The notes beneath the pieces were generated by a model. The model was not told where the DNA came from. It was given only the letters and a program-made list of their open reading frames with translations, and searched no databases. This document shows, one piece after another, positions 20,001 to 30,300 of a DNA stretch of 64,000 nt (position 1 is its first letter; each line of letters starts with the position of its first letter). The stretch comes from a virus. The stretch covers positions 1 to 64,000 of the IMG/VR virus record IMGVR_UViG_3300009182_000030, one strand, 5' to 3'. A program made the position numbers and the translations under genes.

Positions 20001-22283
20001 AGTCAACACATCTTTCTTAGGCATGTCGAATATTGAATCACCATCTTCAGGTTTCTGGAATACACAATCTGCTCTATATAATGGACCAGAAATATTATAT
20101 GTACTGAAACGTGTTACTAATGCGCCTCTATCGGATCCTTGAAGATCGCGAACAAAGAAGAACTGAGATGGCACATTTGGGAACCAAACCATATCACCAG
20201 CAGTTAACTGGGTTGAAGAAAGCCATTTAGTACCAAAACCAGTCATTGTTGCAGCAATATTTCCACTTGTTGCGATTGTAGCTGTACCAACTTGTGTTGA
20301 GTTATATGTTTGTGGGATTACTAGAGCACGGAAACACTGTGGATCACCACCAGCAGAAGTTGAACCAACGCTTAATGGTGTACCAATAACACGAACTTTA
20401 CGGAAATCTTTACCTGGATCCATTTGGACATCCATTAAAGATATTTTAGCAGTTGCTCTACCACCAATTGGCTGAGCACCTTCTACATAACGTAGACGAG
20501 CAGTACCAATTTTAGATGTTGGTAGGAAATACGCAGCATCATTTGATGAGCCACCAGAGTTATCTGTCCAGGATTGCATACTGTTTGTAAATACAGTCGT
20601 TGTAACTGTGTTCGCAAGAATCTTTGCAACAGTATATTCATTAACACCTGTTGATGATGTTTGATGCGCAACAATACCATATGTCAATTTGGCTGACATA
20701 TATCCCCATGAACCAACAGTACCAGAACTATCAGCTGATGCTGTTAAATACGGCATACTTTGTGAAGCATTTGGTGGAGTATCAACTGAATATAAGTCAA
20801 CAATTTGGAAACCATCAATATCTGGAACACCAAAAGGAATTACATCGATAAGGTTACCAACAGAAACTGGAACACCAGTATTTTTAATTTTGTTATATGA
20901 TCTTGCTTTTGGTGCTTCAACATATCTAACACCATTTACAGCAAATTCAAATCCTTTGATATATGCTTTACCATTTTTTAAACCAAATGCAATTTTTTCA
21001 GTATCTCCACCTTCAGACTCTGAATAGATACCATAATTATATGTGGCTTGTGGTGTAAATCTCCAGCGAACACCACCATCACTAACAGCACCAGAAACGT
21101 GCGTTGGGGCAGATGTACCAGAAACACCTGAATCTAAACAGATGTAGAAATTTGTTTTACCAGAAGATGGGCTTACATAATAAACTGTATCGCCTTTACC
21201 GTATGCCGTTGTTCCTGTCCAAACACCTTGGTCTGAGTTACGATGTTGACGCATTTCAATTTCAAAATCGCGAACAGTATAATCACCATTGGTATCATAT
21301 GTTCTGCGAGCAAGTACTTTTTCTAATTCAGCAAGACTTGAACCTTGCGCTTCGAATTGTAAAATACCTCTTCTTAATGTAGAAAGAACAATAAAACTTT
21401 CGCTGGCATAGCCAACGTCTTTTTTCGTAAGAACTAAAACAACTCTGTAGCGATGAGCACCTGGAGCAGTATAGTTTGGTGTTCCAGTTGAATTGTCTAA
21501 TAATGTTGTGTCTTGCTCTGGAGTTATGATGTTGTCAACAATATCTAAACCAACTGCAGTTGTTGGTGTATTTGTATATTTTGATAAACAAATTCTTTGT
21601 GAGTCAACTTTAACGAATGCGCCATTGACATAGAAAATACCAGTAGTGATGTTTGCGATATAAGAATCGTTTTGATAATCGCTTACGTTTTGAATTCTTA
21701 CACGATATGATCCAGAAGCAGCTGTAATTACTTCACCAGTTCTTGGATTTGTATATGTTGGAGAAACATAATCTGTTGTTGTTACAACTGGATCTGTTTC
21801 GCTTGTTCCACCAGTAGATGTTGTTACAACGCTTGCCACTACATCAAATTTTAATACTTCATTTTGTGAGAAATATTCTTCTCCGTTAAAACCTTGTGAA
21901 ACATATTTGATGTGGAAAAGTGGAGGATCACCAGCTGATGTAGATGGCTCACCCAAAACTAGAGTTGCTCTTACGCCAGTGGTTTCACCAGTAATTGTAA
22001 TGTTATCTAATGCTTGGATGAATGTATCAAGATTAAATGATTTGTCAATTTCTAGTGGTTCTAGTTTAATTGAGTATGCTGTAATGAGTTTCAACTCTCC
22101 AGGGATAACTCTGGACTTATTTTTAAATACATAATCGCCAAGTCTTTGGACTTGTTTTTGTAAGATCGTCTGCGCTTGTGTTAATTCACGTGCCTGAACA
22201 GAATATCCAGGACGGAACAGGACACGCAGGAATTTCTTATCCTCATCATAATCGTCGTAATATGGCGATACGTTAAAATTCAT
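14013..22283 (-). CDS. Giant DUF4815-type virion protein (2756 aa)
   Basis: The N-terminal 70 residues (NFNVSPYYDDYDEDKKFLRV, then RPGYSVQARELTQAQTILQ) are the hallmark of DUF4815 proteins, large structural/fibre-like proteins encoded near the baseplate wedge genes of T4-like phages. A lysine/tyrosine-rich middle and many Thr/Ser-rich beta modules follow. Modules of the 'HNLNTGSAVLYN...YYAIF..TTSIKLATSY' type near the C-terminus also occur in the gp8- and gp7-like proteins. It is unusually long for the family. Start ATG 22283 has GGAG 10 nt upstream and a GATAAATA late box at 22309-22316. Likely a large baseplate-attached fibre; enzymatic activity not seen. Confidence 0.75.
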   Translation of the reverse strand: MNFNVSPYYDDYDEDKKFLRVLFRPGYSVQARELTQAQTILQKQVQRLGDYVFKNKSRVIPGELKLITAYSIKLEPLEIDKSFNLDTFIQALDNITITGETTGVRATLVLGEPSTSAGDPPLFHIKYVSQGFNGEEYFSQNEVLKFDVVASVVTTSTGGTSETDPVVTTTDYVSPTYTNPRTGEVITAASGSYRVRIQNVSDYQNDSYIANITTGIFYVNGAFVKVDSQRICLSKYTNTPTTAVGLDIVDNIITPEQDTTLLDNSTGTPNYTAPGAHRYRVVLVLTKKDVGYASESFIVLSTLRRGILQFEAQGSSLAELEKVLARRTYDTNGDYTVRDFEIEMRQHRNSDQGVWTGTTAYGKGDTVYYVSPSSGKTNFYICLDSGVSGTSAPTHVSGAVSDGGVRWRFTPQATYNYGIYSESEGGDTEKIAFGLKNGKAYIKGFEFAVNGVRYVEAPKARSYNKIKNTGVPVSVGNLIDVIPFGVPDIDGFQIVDLYSVDTPPNASQSMPYLTASADSSGTVGSWGYMSAKLTYGIVAHQTSSTGVNEYTVAKILANTVTTTVFTNSMQSWTDNSGGSSNDAAYFLPTSKIGTARLRYVEGAQPIGGRATAKISLMDVQMDPGKDFRKVRVIGTPLSVGSTSAGGDPQCFRALVIPQTYNSTQVGTATIATSGNIAATMTGFGTKWLSSTQLTAGDMVWFPNVPSQFFFVRDLQGSDRGALVTRFSTYNISGPLYRADCVFQKPEDGDSIFDMPKKDVLTIRGGETLQDNNTTYTTLEKAVVTGGSSDGTYVTLNVSSVEPDQIRITDVAAYVVINNTTGELVNPYDITLNTLTTASIRLNASASRTNSLAYLQNDSYSVFIPTLKRLTNAKEKVKSLVSASQDITIQQNIELDTIKINKADVYRILKIEMFPNVIFGNDISGQITGTGVDITTNYEFDNGQRDTHYDLARLIKSKSVAFPSGPIRITYEYFEHSGGDYFSADSYPDLLYEEIPNYFSKVTGRTISLRDVLDYRPRVNDGGTFDGGTASLTALPQQKYGFQCDFAYYLPRKDKIVLNKSGQFVVIQGVSSENPQYPELPDDVMELFDVEYKPYTYKVNSSNVFIKPIDNKRYTMKDIAKLEKRIANLEDATVLNSLERSTATFSIKDQDGLDRFKNGFVVDNFTGHKVGDVSNPDYECSIDILENNLRPAFYTVGVDMVEVAQSVVERNTYNYRIHPGNIATLPYYAGPEYFYKNKNEIQTIIDKGANATSVELFRKETLIRENNDLIIMEQPYATESVQVTALLTGSSSGTVTLFPSGDTWVETDIPQELVINENGTYDSVAAQADALGIDFGTIWNQWQVSGFGRPVTTVSNSSWRSGAGTYYSSTSVTTQQVSESAKGKTTSLNESVGLTQINGRLTARQSQSYIRSRPVTFVANGLKGGSRVYAFCDTTNVTDYCTQASRLYLAARGFDYSEVPFQFGKSATERNVWLTFNTDDVFSGSTSNYERTFIGSLANSDFNYTTSFTSVFNGTVIQPSSIVTTGTSTILGDVGTNLIPKNSEVQAFTKGEVIKGMVSGATAIVILHEQSTSTQNGNADGSIDCLHVLNIRGTFKAGEQISGTIKRDKLNGGVLTLTLRASSHFEAPSPGNLITSGTGRVAGTWLITSGQTINNKSSPKFLTGKRTFSLQDTITNTASSAGIVDRTCYADAVYSAVGIIDAGGGGVVGVRNASVGVGDVTRDRSYTQTLASSTSTSYVPDPPPPQSQDPLAQTFIVSSAASMADASQGSFVTDVELFFANKDPIAPIAVEIRTTQNGYPTTTTLPFGQKYLYPSQILTSTTGTVGTRVRFDAPVYVKEGEMYCVVLSTLSPTYSVYTATLEKTDISNNKLGKVLKNPATGSMFRSQNSATWSESSTQDLKMVIYRAIFNTTSSGTTVDALGTTVGESFIYLKPKDIKPLSNSGRQSKFTKLALNPFRCTLGKSEIIVRQPNHGMIAGAYVTYQNVTGSESFGFTNALFNTGTHTETQYDIKTAAYVTTGTIVKHKVYKVYSHDLYSIRLYDTSGSARLATGSGQFGGDQMYASMNALYTVLHPSVAMMNLEATTVTGQIKTTSGRSPTGSETPFTKDNTWNDIILNDNNYFPSQRVILNKQNEIDVLDRANSLELRLQLQTKSKFVSPMVDIDRVVLAATQNRIDDPVTTKSPNSNYYSATGGFDGSQIFFSEYENKQGGAQMGYITRKLQFKNTSKLLKIQFAASVPSNMGIDKSTPSITLPIKIKSGSRTSEHPDVVTQRTAITTTYAIGTTTIGFQSVTGIVDGMYVYGPGIQTGTRVNGISSTNVTFDKAIKVIIPSSSSGTVYFFTGFDISGQNKTQQIDVGDYVTYNNTSGSGTPIPSNTYVVKAPKNTYFTKKVGTYSSGAFVEATTAVPVALFNGVRSGIDPTTNTMTFFVDDLTNIKQGMYCYILNYANNDATYVWAPMTVRRVLRVNTDAKSITVEKLSPLDEISTIGYSNFFYFNSNNSVITFFNPTIELNQAVTADVVPTLSSRTATNLLSFTTPPASEVEVYAKITNGGNAVSTSALQFQSNEYNASTNPYGVDSTNDIIYFPIAHNLNTGSAVLYNAQSNVITNLKSGTVYYAIFASTTSIKLATSYTAAVETEKGTSGYAAINISATSVQENHTLTDVNQKNQASIEDKSYFRILPDTSIGGDSSTYGGIYPLAVGKGQLTTTDDPSEYIDHSFTVDNLDPFNTAIIKITMRSRNPAYVPKIKDLRIIATA

Positions 22284-22308
22284 TTAATTTTCTCCAGTGG
22301 TAATGTTC

Positions 22309-22316
22309 TATTTATC
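22309..22316 (-). promoter_or_regulatory. Late promoter variant GATAAATA
   Basis: GATAAATA on the minus strand, 26 nt before ATG 22283, overlapping the last codons of the gp8-like gene. Confidence 0.6.
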
Positions 22317-24345
22317 AAAATTCTAGAACAAATCTAAATTTTTCTTTTTCTGTGGATCTTGTAACAGCATTTCTATACTCAGCAAACACCACATTACCAG
22401 TATACTTTTGAACTGTTGGATAAGAAACACTATCCGAACCTGTATATTTAAGGGTATGTGTACCAACGCCAAGACCAGTTAAATCGATGTTTGTTTTAGC
22501 GATTGCGTTGGCATATGATGTTGCTAATCTAATTTCGTTTGCAGTTACACGAATAATGTAATAGGTATTTCCACTCACAAGAGTAGAACCTGTTGTTGGG
22601 ATTGTTGTTCCACCACCATTTGTATATACTACTTGGTCGCCAGTAAGGAATGGGTGGGCATTGATAACAATAGTATCAGAAGCAATAACTACAACAGAAC
22701 CAGACGCTGAATTAAATGTAGCATATGGACCAAGATACATTGTTGTAGATGAATCTGTTTTTGTTAATAAATTACCAGCGACTAATGGTGATTGTTCAAC
22801 TAACTGTTCGGTTGAGCGGATAAAAGAAACATACCCTTTAACTACTGTGTCCGTAAATGTATGAGTAGAACCAATTCCAGCAGTAATTGAAATAGCAATA
22901 TTACCTTGCGCATTAGCCAAAGATGATGCCAATTTAAAATTATCAGTATCAACTTTAATTACAAAATATGATGCGCCATTTGTAAGATTACCAATTGTAG
23001 TACCACCACCTGTTGAATAATTTACTGTATCTCCAGTAACTAATCCGTGACCAATAGCAGCAATTGCTTTGGTTGATGCGTTAACTGCTGTTGCTGCATT
23101 GATAGTAACAATATCAGCAACATATGAATTATCTTGTCTCTCAGCAACAACTGTTCCGATTGCGTTTGACAATCCGCTTGTTGGTGAAGTATATCTATCA
23201 CCATATGCTACTGTACCTGTTACTGCGTTATATCTAAACTCAGTAAAATTTTTAAGTAAGGTATCAGTTGCAGCAGAAGTTGAATTATACTGTAGTGGAT
23301 CTTCCAATAAACCTACTGATCTATATGTTAAATTAGTAACATATGTTCCTGATGTTGCGCCATATGCAGTTGGTGCATTACCACGTGTTGGAAAATATAC
23401 ATCAGTATTGATATTTGAAATTCTAGCGATCAAATAATTTGGATCGATTTCATTTGATACATTGTTACCAAACCCACCATATGGTGCAACAACTGCTCTA
23501 GCAGTTGCTGTAGTTGTTGGAGTTCCACCACCACTAATTGTTAGTGTCAAATATGTATAACCAGAACCAGCAGTAGTAACTGGGATATATGCTATTGAAC
23601 CTGCAGAAAGAACTGGTGTACCAAGAACCAAACCAGTACCATCGCCTTTGACTGTTACAGTTGGTGTTGATGTATAACCAGCACCACGACTGAGCATAAC
23701 AATTGAAATTACTTGCCCAGAAGCTACTTTTGTTGATATTAAATTCGAAGGAATTGGCGCATAAGAAGATGTTAAAAATTCTTCAGCATCTGCTGTTGTT
23801 AATGTGCCATAATATTTCCAGCGATATCCATCAGACAATGTTTGAATTTGGTCTGTTGTGAATGTTGGTTTTGTTGTTGATGGAATTGCGTAACCAGTTG
23901 TTATGCTACGATTATCTATGCAACGATACAGTTTATATGAACCACTATCATATACAAGAACAAGACTATTTGTTTTAGATAAAGATAAAGGTAATGTAGA
24001 TGCGCCTGTTGTTGTTACGCCATTAACAGTGCCATCATAATCGTCTCTATACATATCATAATAGTTTCCGCTTACCCAATCATTTCTTTTATAAGAGAAA
24101 ACTATATCAGAAGATGATACTTTCTTCATGCCAATAATTCCATCCCAAATTTGTTTCTCGCAAAGTTGGGAATCTGTTGGTGTTGGAGGTGCTGTATCGC
24201 TGTAACTTCCACCTGGATATGTTGACCAAGCTACTGGGTTACCAAAATAATAATAGAGTTTTTTAGCACCACTAACAATGCTGGAATAATATCCCTTTGC
24301 ATTTTGTGCCTTTGATTCTTGTTTGATTATTGCATACTGTGCCAT
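22315..24345 (-). CDS. 8: Baseplate wedge subunit gp8-like (676 aa)
   Basis: The first 200 residues carry the pattern of gp8-type wedge proteins of environmental T4-like phages: AKGYYSSIVSGAKKLYYYFG, WDGIIGMKKVSSSDIVFSYK-RNDW, YDMYRDDYDG, YKLYRCIDNRS and LSDGYRWKYYGTLTTADAEEF. gp8 dimers hold the wedge arms of the baseplate. T4 gp8 is about half this length. The extra C-terminal part contains two copies of a module with GDxVxYxxGGGTTI...YY(V/I)I..V...(F/I)(K/R)LA(S/T)S. The gene follows the gp7-like gene with 1 nt between and has a TATAAATA late box 40 nt upstream. gp8 assignment is by pattern and order. Confidence 0.7.
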   Translation of the reverse strand: MAQYAIIKQESKAQNAKGYYSSIVSGAKKLYYYFGNPVAWSTYPGGSYSDTAPPTPTDSQLCEKQIWDGIIGMKKVSSSDIVFSYKRNDWVSGNYYDMYRDDYDGTVNGVTTTGASTLPLSLSKTNSLVLVYDSGSYKLYRCIDNRSITTGYAIPSTTKPTFTTDQIQTLSDGYRWKYYGTLTTADAEEFLTSSYAPIPSNLISTKVASGQVISIVMLSRGAGYTSTPTVTVKGDGTGLVLGTPVLSAGSIAYIPVTTAGSGYTYLTLTISGGGTPTTTATARAVVAPYGGFGNNVSNEIDPNYLIARISNINTDVYFPTRGNAPTAYGATSGTYVTNLTYRSVGLLEDPLQYNSTSAATDTLLKNFTEFRYNAVTGTVAYGDRYTSPTSGLSNAIGTVVAERQDNSYVADIVTINAATAVNASTKAIAAIGHGLVTGDTVNYSTGGGTTIGNLTNGASYFVIKVDTDNFKLASSLANAQGNIAISITAGIGSTHTFTDTVVKGYVSFIRSTEQLVEQSPLVAGNLLTKTDSSTTMYLGPYATFNSASGSVVVIASDTIVINAHPFLTGDQVVYTNGGGTTIPTTGSTLVSGNTYYIIRVTANEIRLATSYANAIAKTNIDLTGLGVGTHTLKYTGSDSVSYPTVQKYTGNVVFAEYRNAVTRSTEKEKFRFVLEF

Positions 24346-24346
24346 A

Positions 24347-27300
24347 TTAGGTCGTCATCTCTGTTATGATTGCATTACTTGTATTATTTATAGTGCTTCC
24401 ATTAAGAACTGTATTGCCAAGTTTCTCTACACCCGAATTAACTGTAAAATAATCAACCTCGCCAAATACAGCAAAACCAGCTGGATGAACCAGTTTATTG
24501 AAGTAAGGTTTCCAATTATCGTGCGAGTTAGCACCTCTGATTACATACGAATAGTCTTGGTAATAATGAGAGTCTTGCAATCTTGTTGTTGTATTTAATA
24601 AGTTTTTATCGCTTGCGTAGTTGTTACTTGATCCATTTTCTGTAGATTCTGTAATCGCAGAAGGAGCAGCAGAAGCAACAGCAGTAAACATACCAGAACG
24701 ACCAACAGCTGTATATGCAGTATAACCTGATGGCTGCGCAGCTGTTACAGGAACTGACAATTTTCTATCTGTATAAAGTCTAAATTTATTAGATCCCATA
24801 ATAGAAGCATAGTAGTAACCATCAGCAATATTTGGTGAGAACCCACTTATGTAAACCATATCTTGATTTACCATATGGTGCTCATCGCCTGTTGTCACAA
24901 CAGATGTACCTTCTGATACTGCGATACTAGCAATAGTGAATGCTCTTCCAACAAGTGCTGTTGCTCCAGATGTTACGCCAGTAATTGTAGTACCAACTCC
25001 TGGAGTTGTGTTGCCCAGAGTAATTGGTGTTACCTGATTCCAGTTAATCTTAAAGTAGTGTCCTTCTTTGGACAGTAATGTTCCAACTTCTGATGTTCCA
25101 ACTTTAATTGTTTCGCCCTGCACAAAAGTACCACTGATTGTATCAGACATAAACGAATATGGAACATATAATGTTCTTGATACATTGTGAACACCACCAT
25201 CCATAATTTCAAAACCAGTAATCGAACCTACTTGATTTGTTATTGGATATATGTCAGCACCAGAACCTGAACGCTGACCAGCTGTTTTAATTGTAACAGT
25301 TGGAACTTTTCTATAATGACCTGGAGATGTTAGCACAACTTGGTCAAGATATCCTGTTTCTGTTTGTAGATTTGATCCATATGTGATTGTAAATTCTTCA
25401 ATACCTGTTCCTGTTACACCTGGATTTAATGTCGCAGCATAATTTGGTTGAGTTGAATATGGAATTAATTCAGCAATTTCAGAAGCTGTATCAAAATCTG
25501 TTCTTGTAAAATACTGTGAACCAGTTCCTCTAGCAGTAATATTGATAGGATTGTTGTTTATCGCATCAATAAAAGATGCAGCTATTTTGAAAGTAGTTGA
25601 ATTTATTTTAATTACATACACTGTAGAAACTGCTGGTGCGAACGATGTTCCGCTAGTACTGTAAGATATTTCATCACCAGTATAAAACACGTGACCATAT
25701 GGAGCTGTAATTATATCAGTATCAGGATCCATATTAGTAGATAACAATGTCAAATAACCAAAATTACTTGTTGTTAAATTTGATCTTGTTGTCAGACCAA
25801 ATGATTCAGTTGATCCTGTTGTTGAATCTTTAACAAACATTGTTTGACCACTATCAATTAATGTGCTTAAAGATCTTTGTGTTCTAATTGTTACCTTATC
25901 ACCAGTATTTAAATAATTTGTATATTGACCAGGAGTAAAGAATTGTTGTTCTTTGATTGTATTGTTTGGAAACAAATTACCATTAGTACCTTTTACGATA
26001 ATAGAAGCTGTTCCAGAACCAACAGTTTTAGGAACAATTGGAATATTGTTTGATGCGTTCTCTAGGGATGAAGCGAATTTAATTTCTAGATCATCAACAT
26101 AAATTACATAATACTCAGCATTATTTGTCAGTCCAGATGGTACAGTTCCTGTTGTTGAAAATACTACCTTACTTAAACCAGACAATGTATGTGGGGTTGC
26201 GAAAGTAATACCACCAGTAATTGTATCAACAGTACTGATTGCAATTGAACTTACATATAATCTAGTATCAAAAGATAAATCTTTAATTGAGTTAAAATTT
26301 AATGATTGCGGTACAGTTTGTAGAGAACATGTTTTGCCAGATGTTGCGAATGCAGTAAATGTAACATATGTGTTTGAACTGTAATTTGCAAAAGATGAAC
26401 ATAATTTTACAGTGTTTGCATCTATTACTTTTACATAATATGTTGTGTTATCAACCAAACCAGATGGAGCATTTCCATTAAAATCTGTTCTAAATCTTAC
26501 CCAAGAACCATCAACCAAATTATGATTTCTAACTGTTATCGAAGAAGATGATACGTTTGTTGATGGATCAAAAAATCTTGCCAATGAAATATTATTATCT
26601 TTTATTAATCCTGTGAATGGATTCTTAACACCAACGCTTGATAATGGATTTGTATATGTACTTGCTACTGTTGTTCCTGAGACAACAGGATTATAAAATA
26701 ATTCATTACCTTCTAAATTGGAACCGAAGTTTGCGCCAAGAGAGAATGGTGTTATTGAATTTGTGTCAGCAACTGCATCTTCATATGTTGGGTACATCTT
26801 AACATATTTACCATAATCATTTTGACCATTTACAATATAAACTTCTTGAATGAATGGTGATACATATGAACCAGTTTCTATTGAATGTTGTGGATCATTT
26901 GCTAATAATTGTGAATCTGAAACTTTTTCAATAATATAATCAGATTTCTGTAATGATTTGATTGTTACAGTATAATCTTTAATAGTTGTATTAGGTACTA
27001 CGTTTTGATTTGGCGACCAACAATTCATAAATGTATAGATTGTTCTTTGTACGTCGCTAGAAATTTTAGTGTAATCTGCTTTGTTTGCATAATATACTAA
27101 ATGTTTTCTTGGGTCAGCAGGATCCAATGATGGCGAGAAAAACTCAAGCATTATCGTTGGATTCATAATTGACATTTTTTGTTGCGCTAATGATGCATAG
27201 CCATTTGTGTTTGTTTCAAAGGCAATACTATCACCACCCTCTAACAAAAACACATCACTTCCAGCATATGGAACACCCTCTAAAGAAACGCTGTCATTAA

Positions 27301-30300
27301 AATCAACATCGGTAAAAGAAAAACCATCTTTAGTAGATTCAATAATATTTGTCAGATTAACTTCGAAAGGCATATCAACATTATAATTTAATTCTCTTGG
27401 TAATGAGAAGTTAATTGTAAAATATTTCTTTTTATTTGTATTGTATGCAGTTTCGCTTGTTACTGTGCCAGTTACTGTTTTAGATATACCAACTGGTCCA
27501 TTGTTTGACATTGGATATGCTGGTTCATTATCATAATTTGTTGTTTCAACAAAACTTATTCTACGTTGATCATCAAGCTGCGCTGAGTAAATAAAATTAC
27601 CTTGACCAGCTCCGTCTGTATAATATACAGAATTATTTTTAGATGAAGCCACCATCATTGTTGGACCAAAATTAGCAAACTCTGATGGACCAGAGGAATA
27701 CAATGTAATGTCGCTTGGTAATATTGCATTTACATATGGTTGGTCAGAGTATTCATCTGAGTAGATGTTTTTATTTGTGTTATACAATTCTTGATATGTG
27801 CTAATCTCAGCATAATCATTCCATGCTCTGAACAAACGCTGTTGACCTCTGTTAATATCGTCAACCATTTGCAAGGATTTACGCTCGACCATAACACGTG
27901 CTTGAGAATAATCTGGAATGTCAACTGTTAAAATATTTTGTTTAATAGAAACATCTGATTTTTCTAAAGCAATGAATGGATTTGTTACATAATCTTCAAT
28001 CTCTGATGGATTTGTTTTATTGATTTCTAAATTATATGGCACAACAGTATTATCAAAATCGTTTCTTTCCGATATTAAGTAATCAGTATTTTCATTAATC
28101 GATTGAAACAGATAAACTTTATTGTCTACTGTATATGGATACATTGTTTTGAAACCTGTATTACTATCAGTCGGAATATTTGGATCAAGATTATATTTTA
28201 AACCCATATCCCTTGTTCCGCAAGATCTTTTCTTAGCAGAGATAGTAATCGCAGAATTAGCAACAGCTGTTGATGTATAATTTGCACCATTGGTTACATG
28301 AGAGCCAGCGAAATTTGTAAAATAACATGTTGTTCCAGATGAAGCAGCTGGTGTTAATACTTGAGCAAGACCAACATTATATGCTTCACTGTTAGATCCT
28401 CCATATGGTAACAATATAATGTTGTTAGAATCCACAGGCAAGCAGTTAAATAATTGCCCATCAGTAATTCCACCAACAGTACCTGAATATATACCAGCTT
28501 CGATATCTTGGAAAGTATTATATCGAATTATCTCACCATCATTAAACCCATGCGATGGTACATTAATTACAATATAAGCACCTGCGCCACCCAGCTGTGT
28601 TACATTTGCTGGATCAAAACCAACTCTTCTAAATGTTCCATCATATGTTTCTTGAATCAGAATGTTTGATGCATCATTCTCTTCATAAAAATCTGTTGTT
28701 CCATCTTCGCCAACAATCTTAACAGAACGAAGATCGTATTGAACTGGCATAATAAAAATTTTGAATTTAACAACTGTATCTTTACGGAAAACAAATCTAT
28801 ATTCCCATGGTCTTGTTGTATTTAAATCGTGACCACAAAGTTGATTTGTTTCTCGAATGTAAATTATTGGACCTCTGCTTTGTGTACCAGCATTTTCAGA
28901 GAATGGATATAGTGGGCTGAGTGTATTTTGCGACAACTCATATGCACCAATCTGTTGCTGTAATGAAAGGTTGCCAATTTTTGTATCAAGCAATACTGTA
29001 TCAGTAACATTTTTATTAACAACACCAATTGATGGTGTTACTGTTGACGAACCTCTTGATGTTAATTCATAATATTCTAATGCGTTATAATCAGTATCAG
29101 TGTCAAACTGAATAATTACAGTTCCTGGATTTGGTGGTGTTCCTTCGGTACAATTGATTGACCCAATATATAATTCTTCATCAATCAATGCTACACTAAT
29201 ACCTTCATTTTTTGTCCAGTTTAATGCATAGTTTGATGATGCACCAACACGTGGAAGAATTGTTCTAAACAATCCTTGGTTATATGTATACGATGCTCTA
29301 GTATAAGATATTGAATCTTCTTGTTGCTGCTCAGCAAGAATACCAAATTCTGCTGAAGAAATTGAACCAGTGTTGATACCTTTTGTTGTTTCATCAGTAA
29401 CTGACATATTGGCTGCTGCTGGTGCACCAAAATTACCATACTCTTGACGAATTTCAAAATTATCTTCGAATGTAAATTTATCCTCTGGTTCAAGCCAATT
29501 AAAATCATTTATCTCTGATATGATTTGTTTATTGATTGTGCTTTGAACTCTAGCAGTTGCTGGAACTTCGCCATCTAGTGGTGTTCCAAAATCAACTGTA
29601 TCATAAACTGAATAGTTATCGCCACGACTTAACAATACAAGTTGTTCAATTGTTCCTGATGAAACTGTTGATACTTTAATATTTTCTGTGTTGGATTGTG
29701 CTGTTGGTAATACAGCGGAATCTCCTGGAGCATAATTCTGCCCACCAAATGTTGGAGTTGTTGTTGACAACTGAGATTTTAAATTAAATGTTACGCTTGT
29801 TCCATTAACATTGGTTGCATAAACTAAATCTGCTGTTGTGAAATTTAAAATTAAATTGTCAGCAGAAAGATAAAGGATATCGTAGTTTGGATCATAGTCA
29901 ACTACACGTGCCTTAACTGTTTTGTGACCATTGATGGCATCAACTTGATAAATTTCTGAACCAAGAAGATGTTCAATTTGGTCGCCTGAAAGATTATATA
30001 TTTTAATCTTAAATGTTTTTCTCCAAATACCAGCATCTAATTTTAAGATGTCTTCTTTTGGTAAAAAGAGTTGAACTTCTTCGCCATATAAAATTCTAAA
30101 GAATGCTTTGATCGAATCAATAGAACCTTTTGAATTATAAAACTCAGCGATATGTTTTAATACAAACTTCTTGTCAGATACAACGAATTGTGGAAAATCT
30201 GGCAAGAACAATGTGTAAAATGTAGAAAGAATATCAGGATCATCTTGATCATCGATATCATTATATGTATCGATATTTCTTAATACATCATTCGCCTTAC

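Noticed and set aside
8747-24598. Plus-strand open frames within the fibre and baseplate genes
   Set aside because: Shadows of the long minus-strand genes; low-complexity, no ribosome sites or known motifs.
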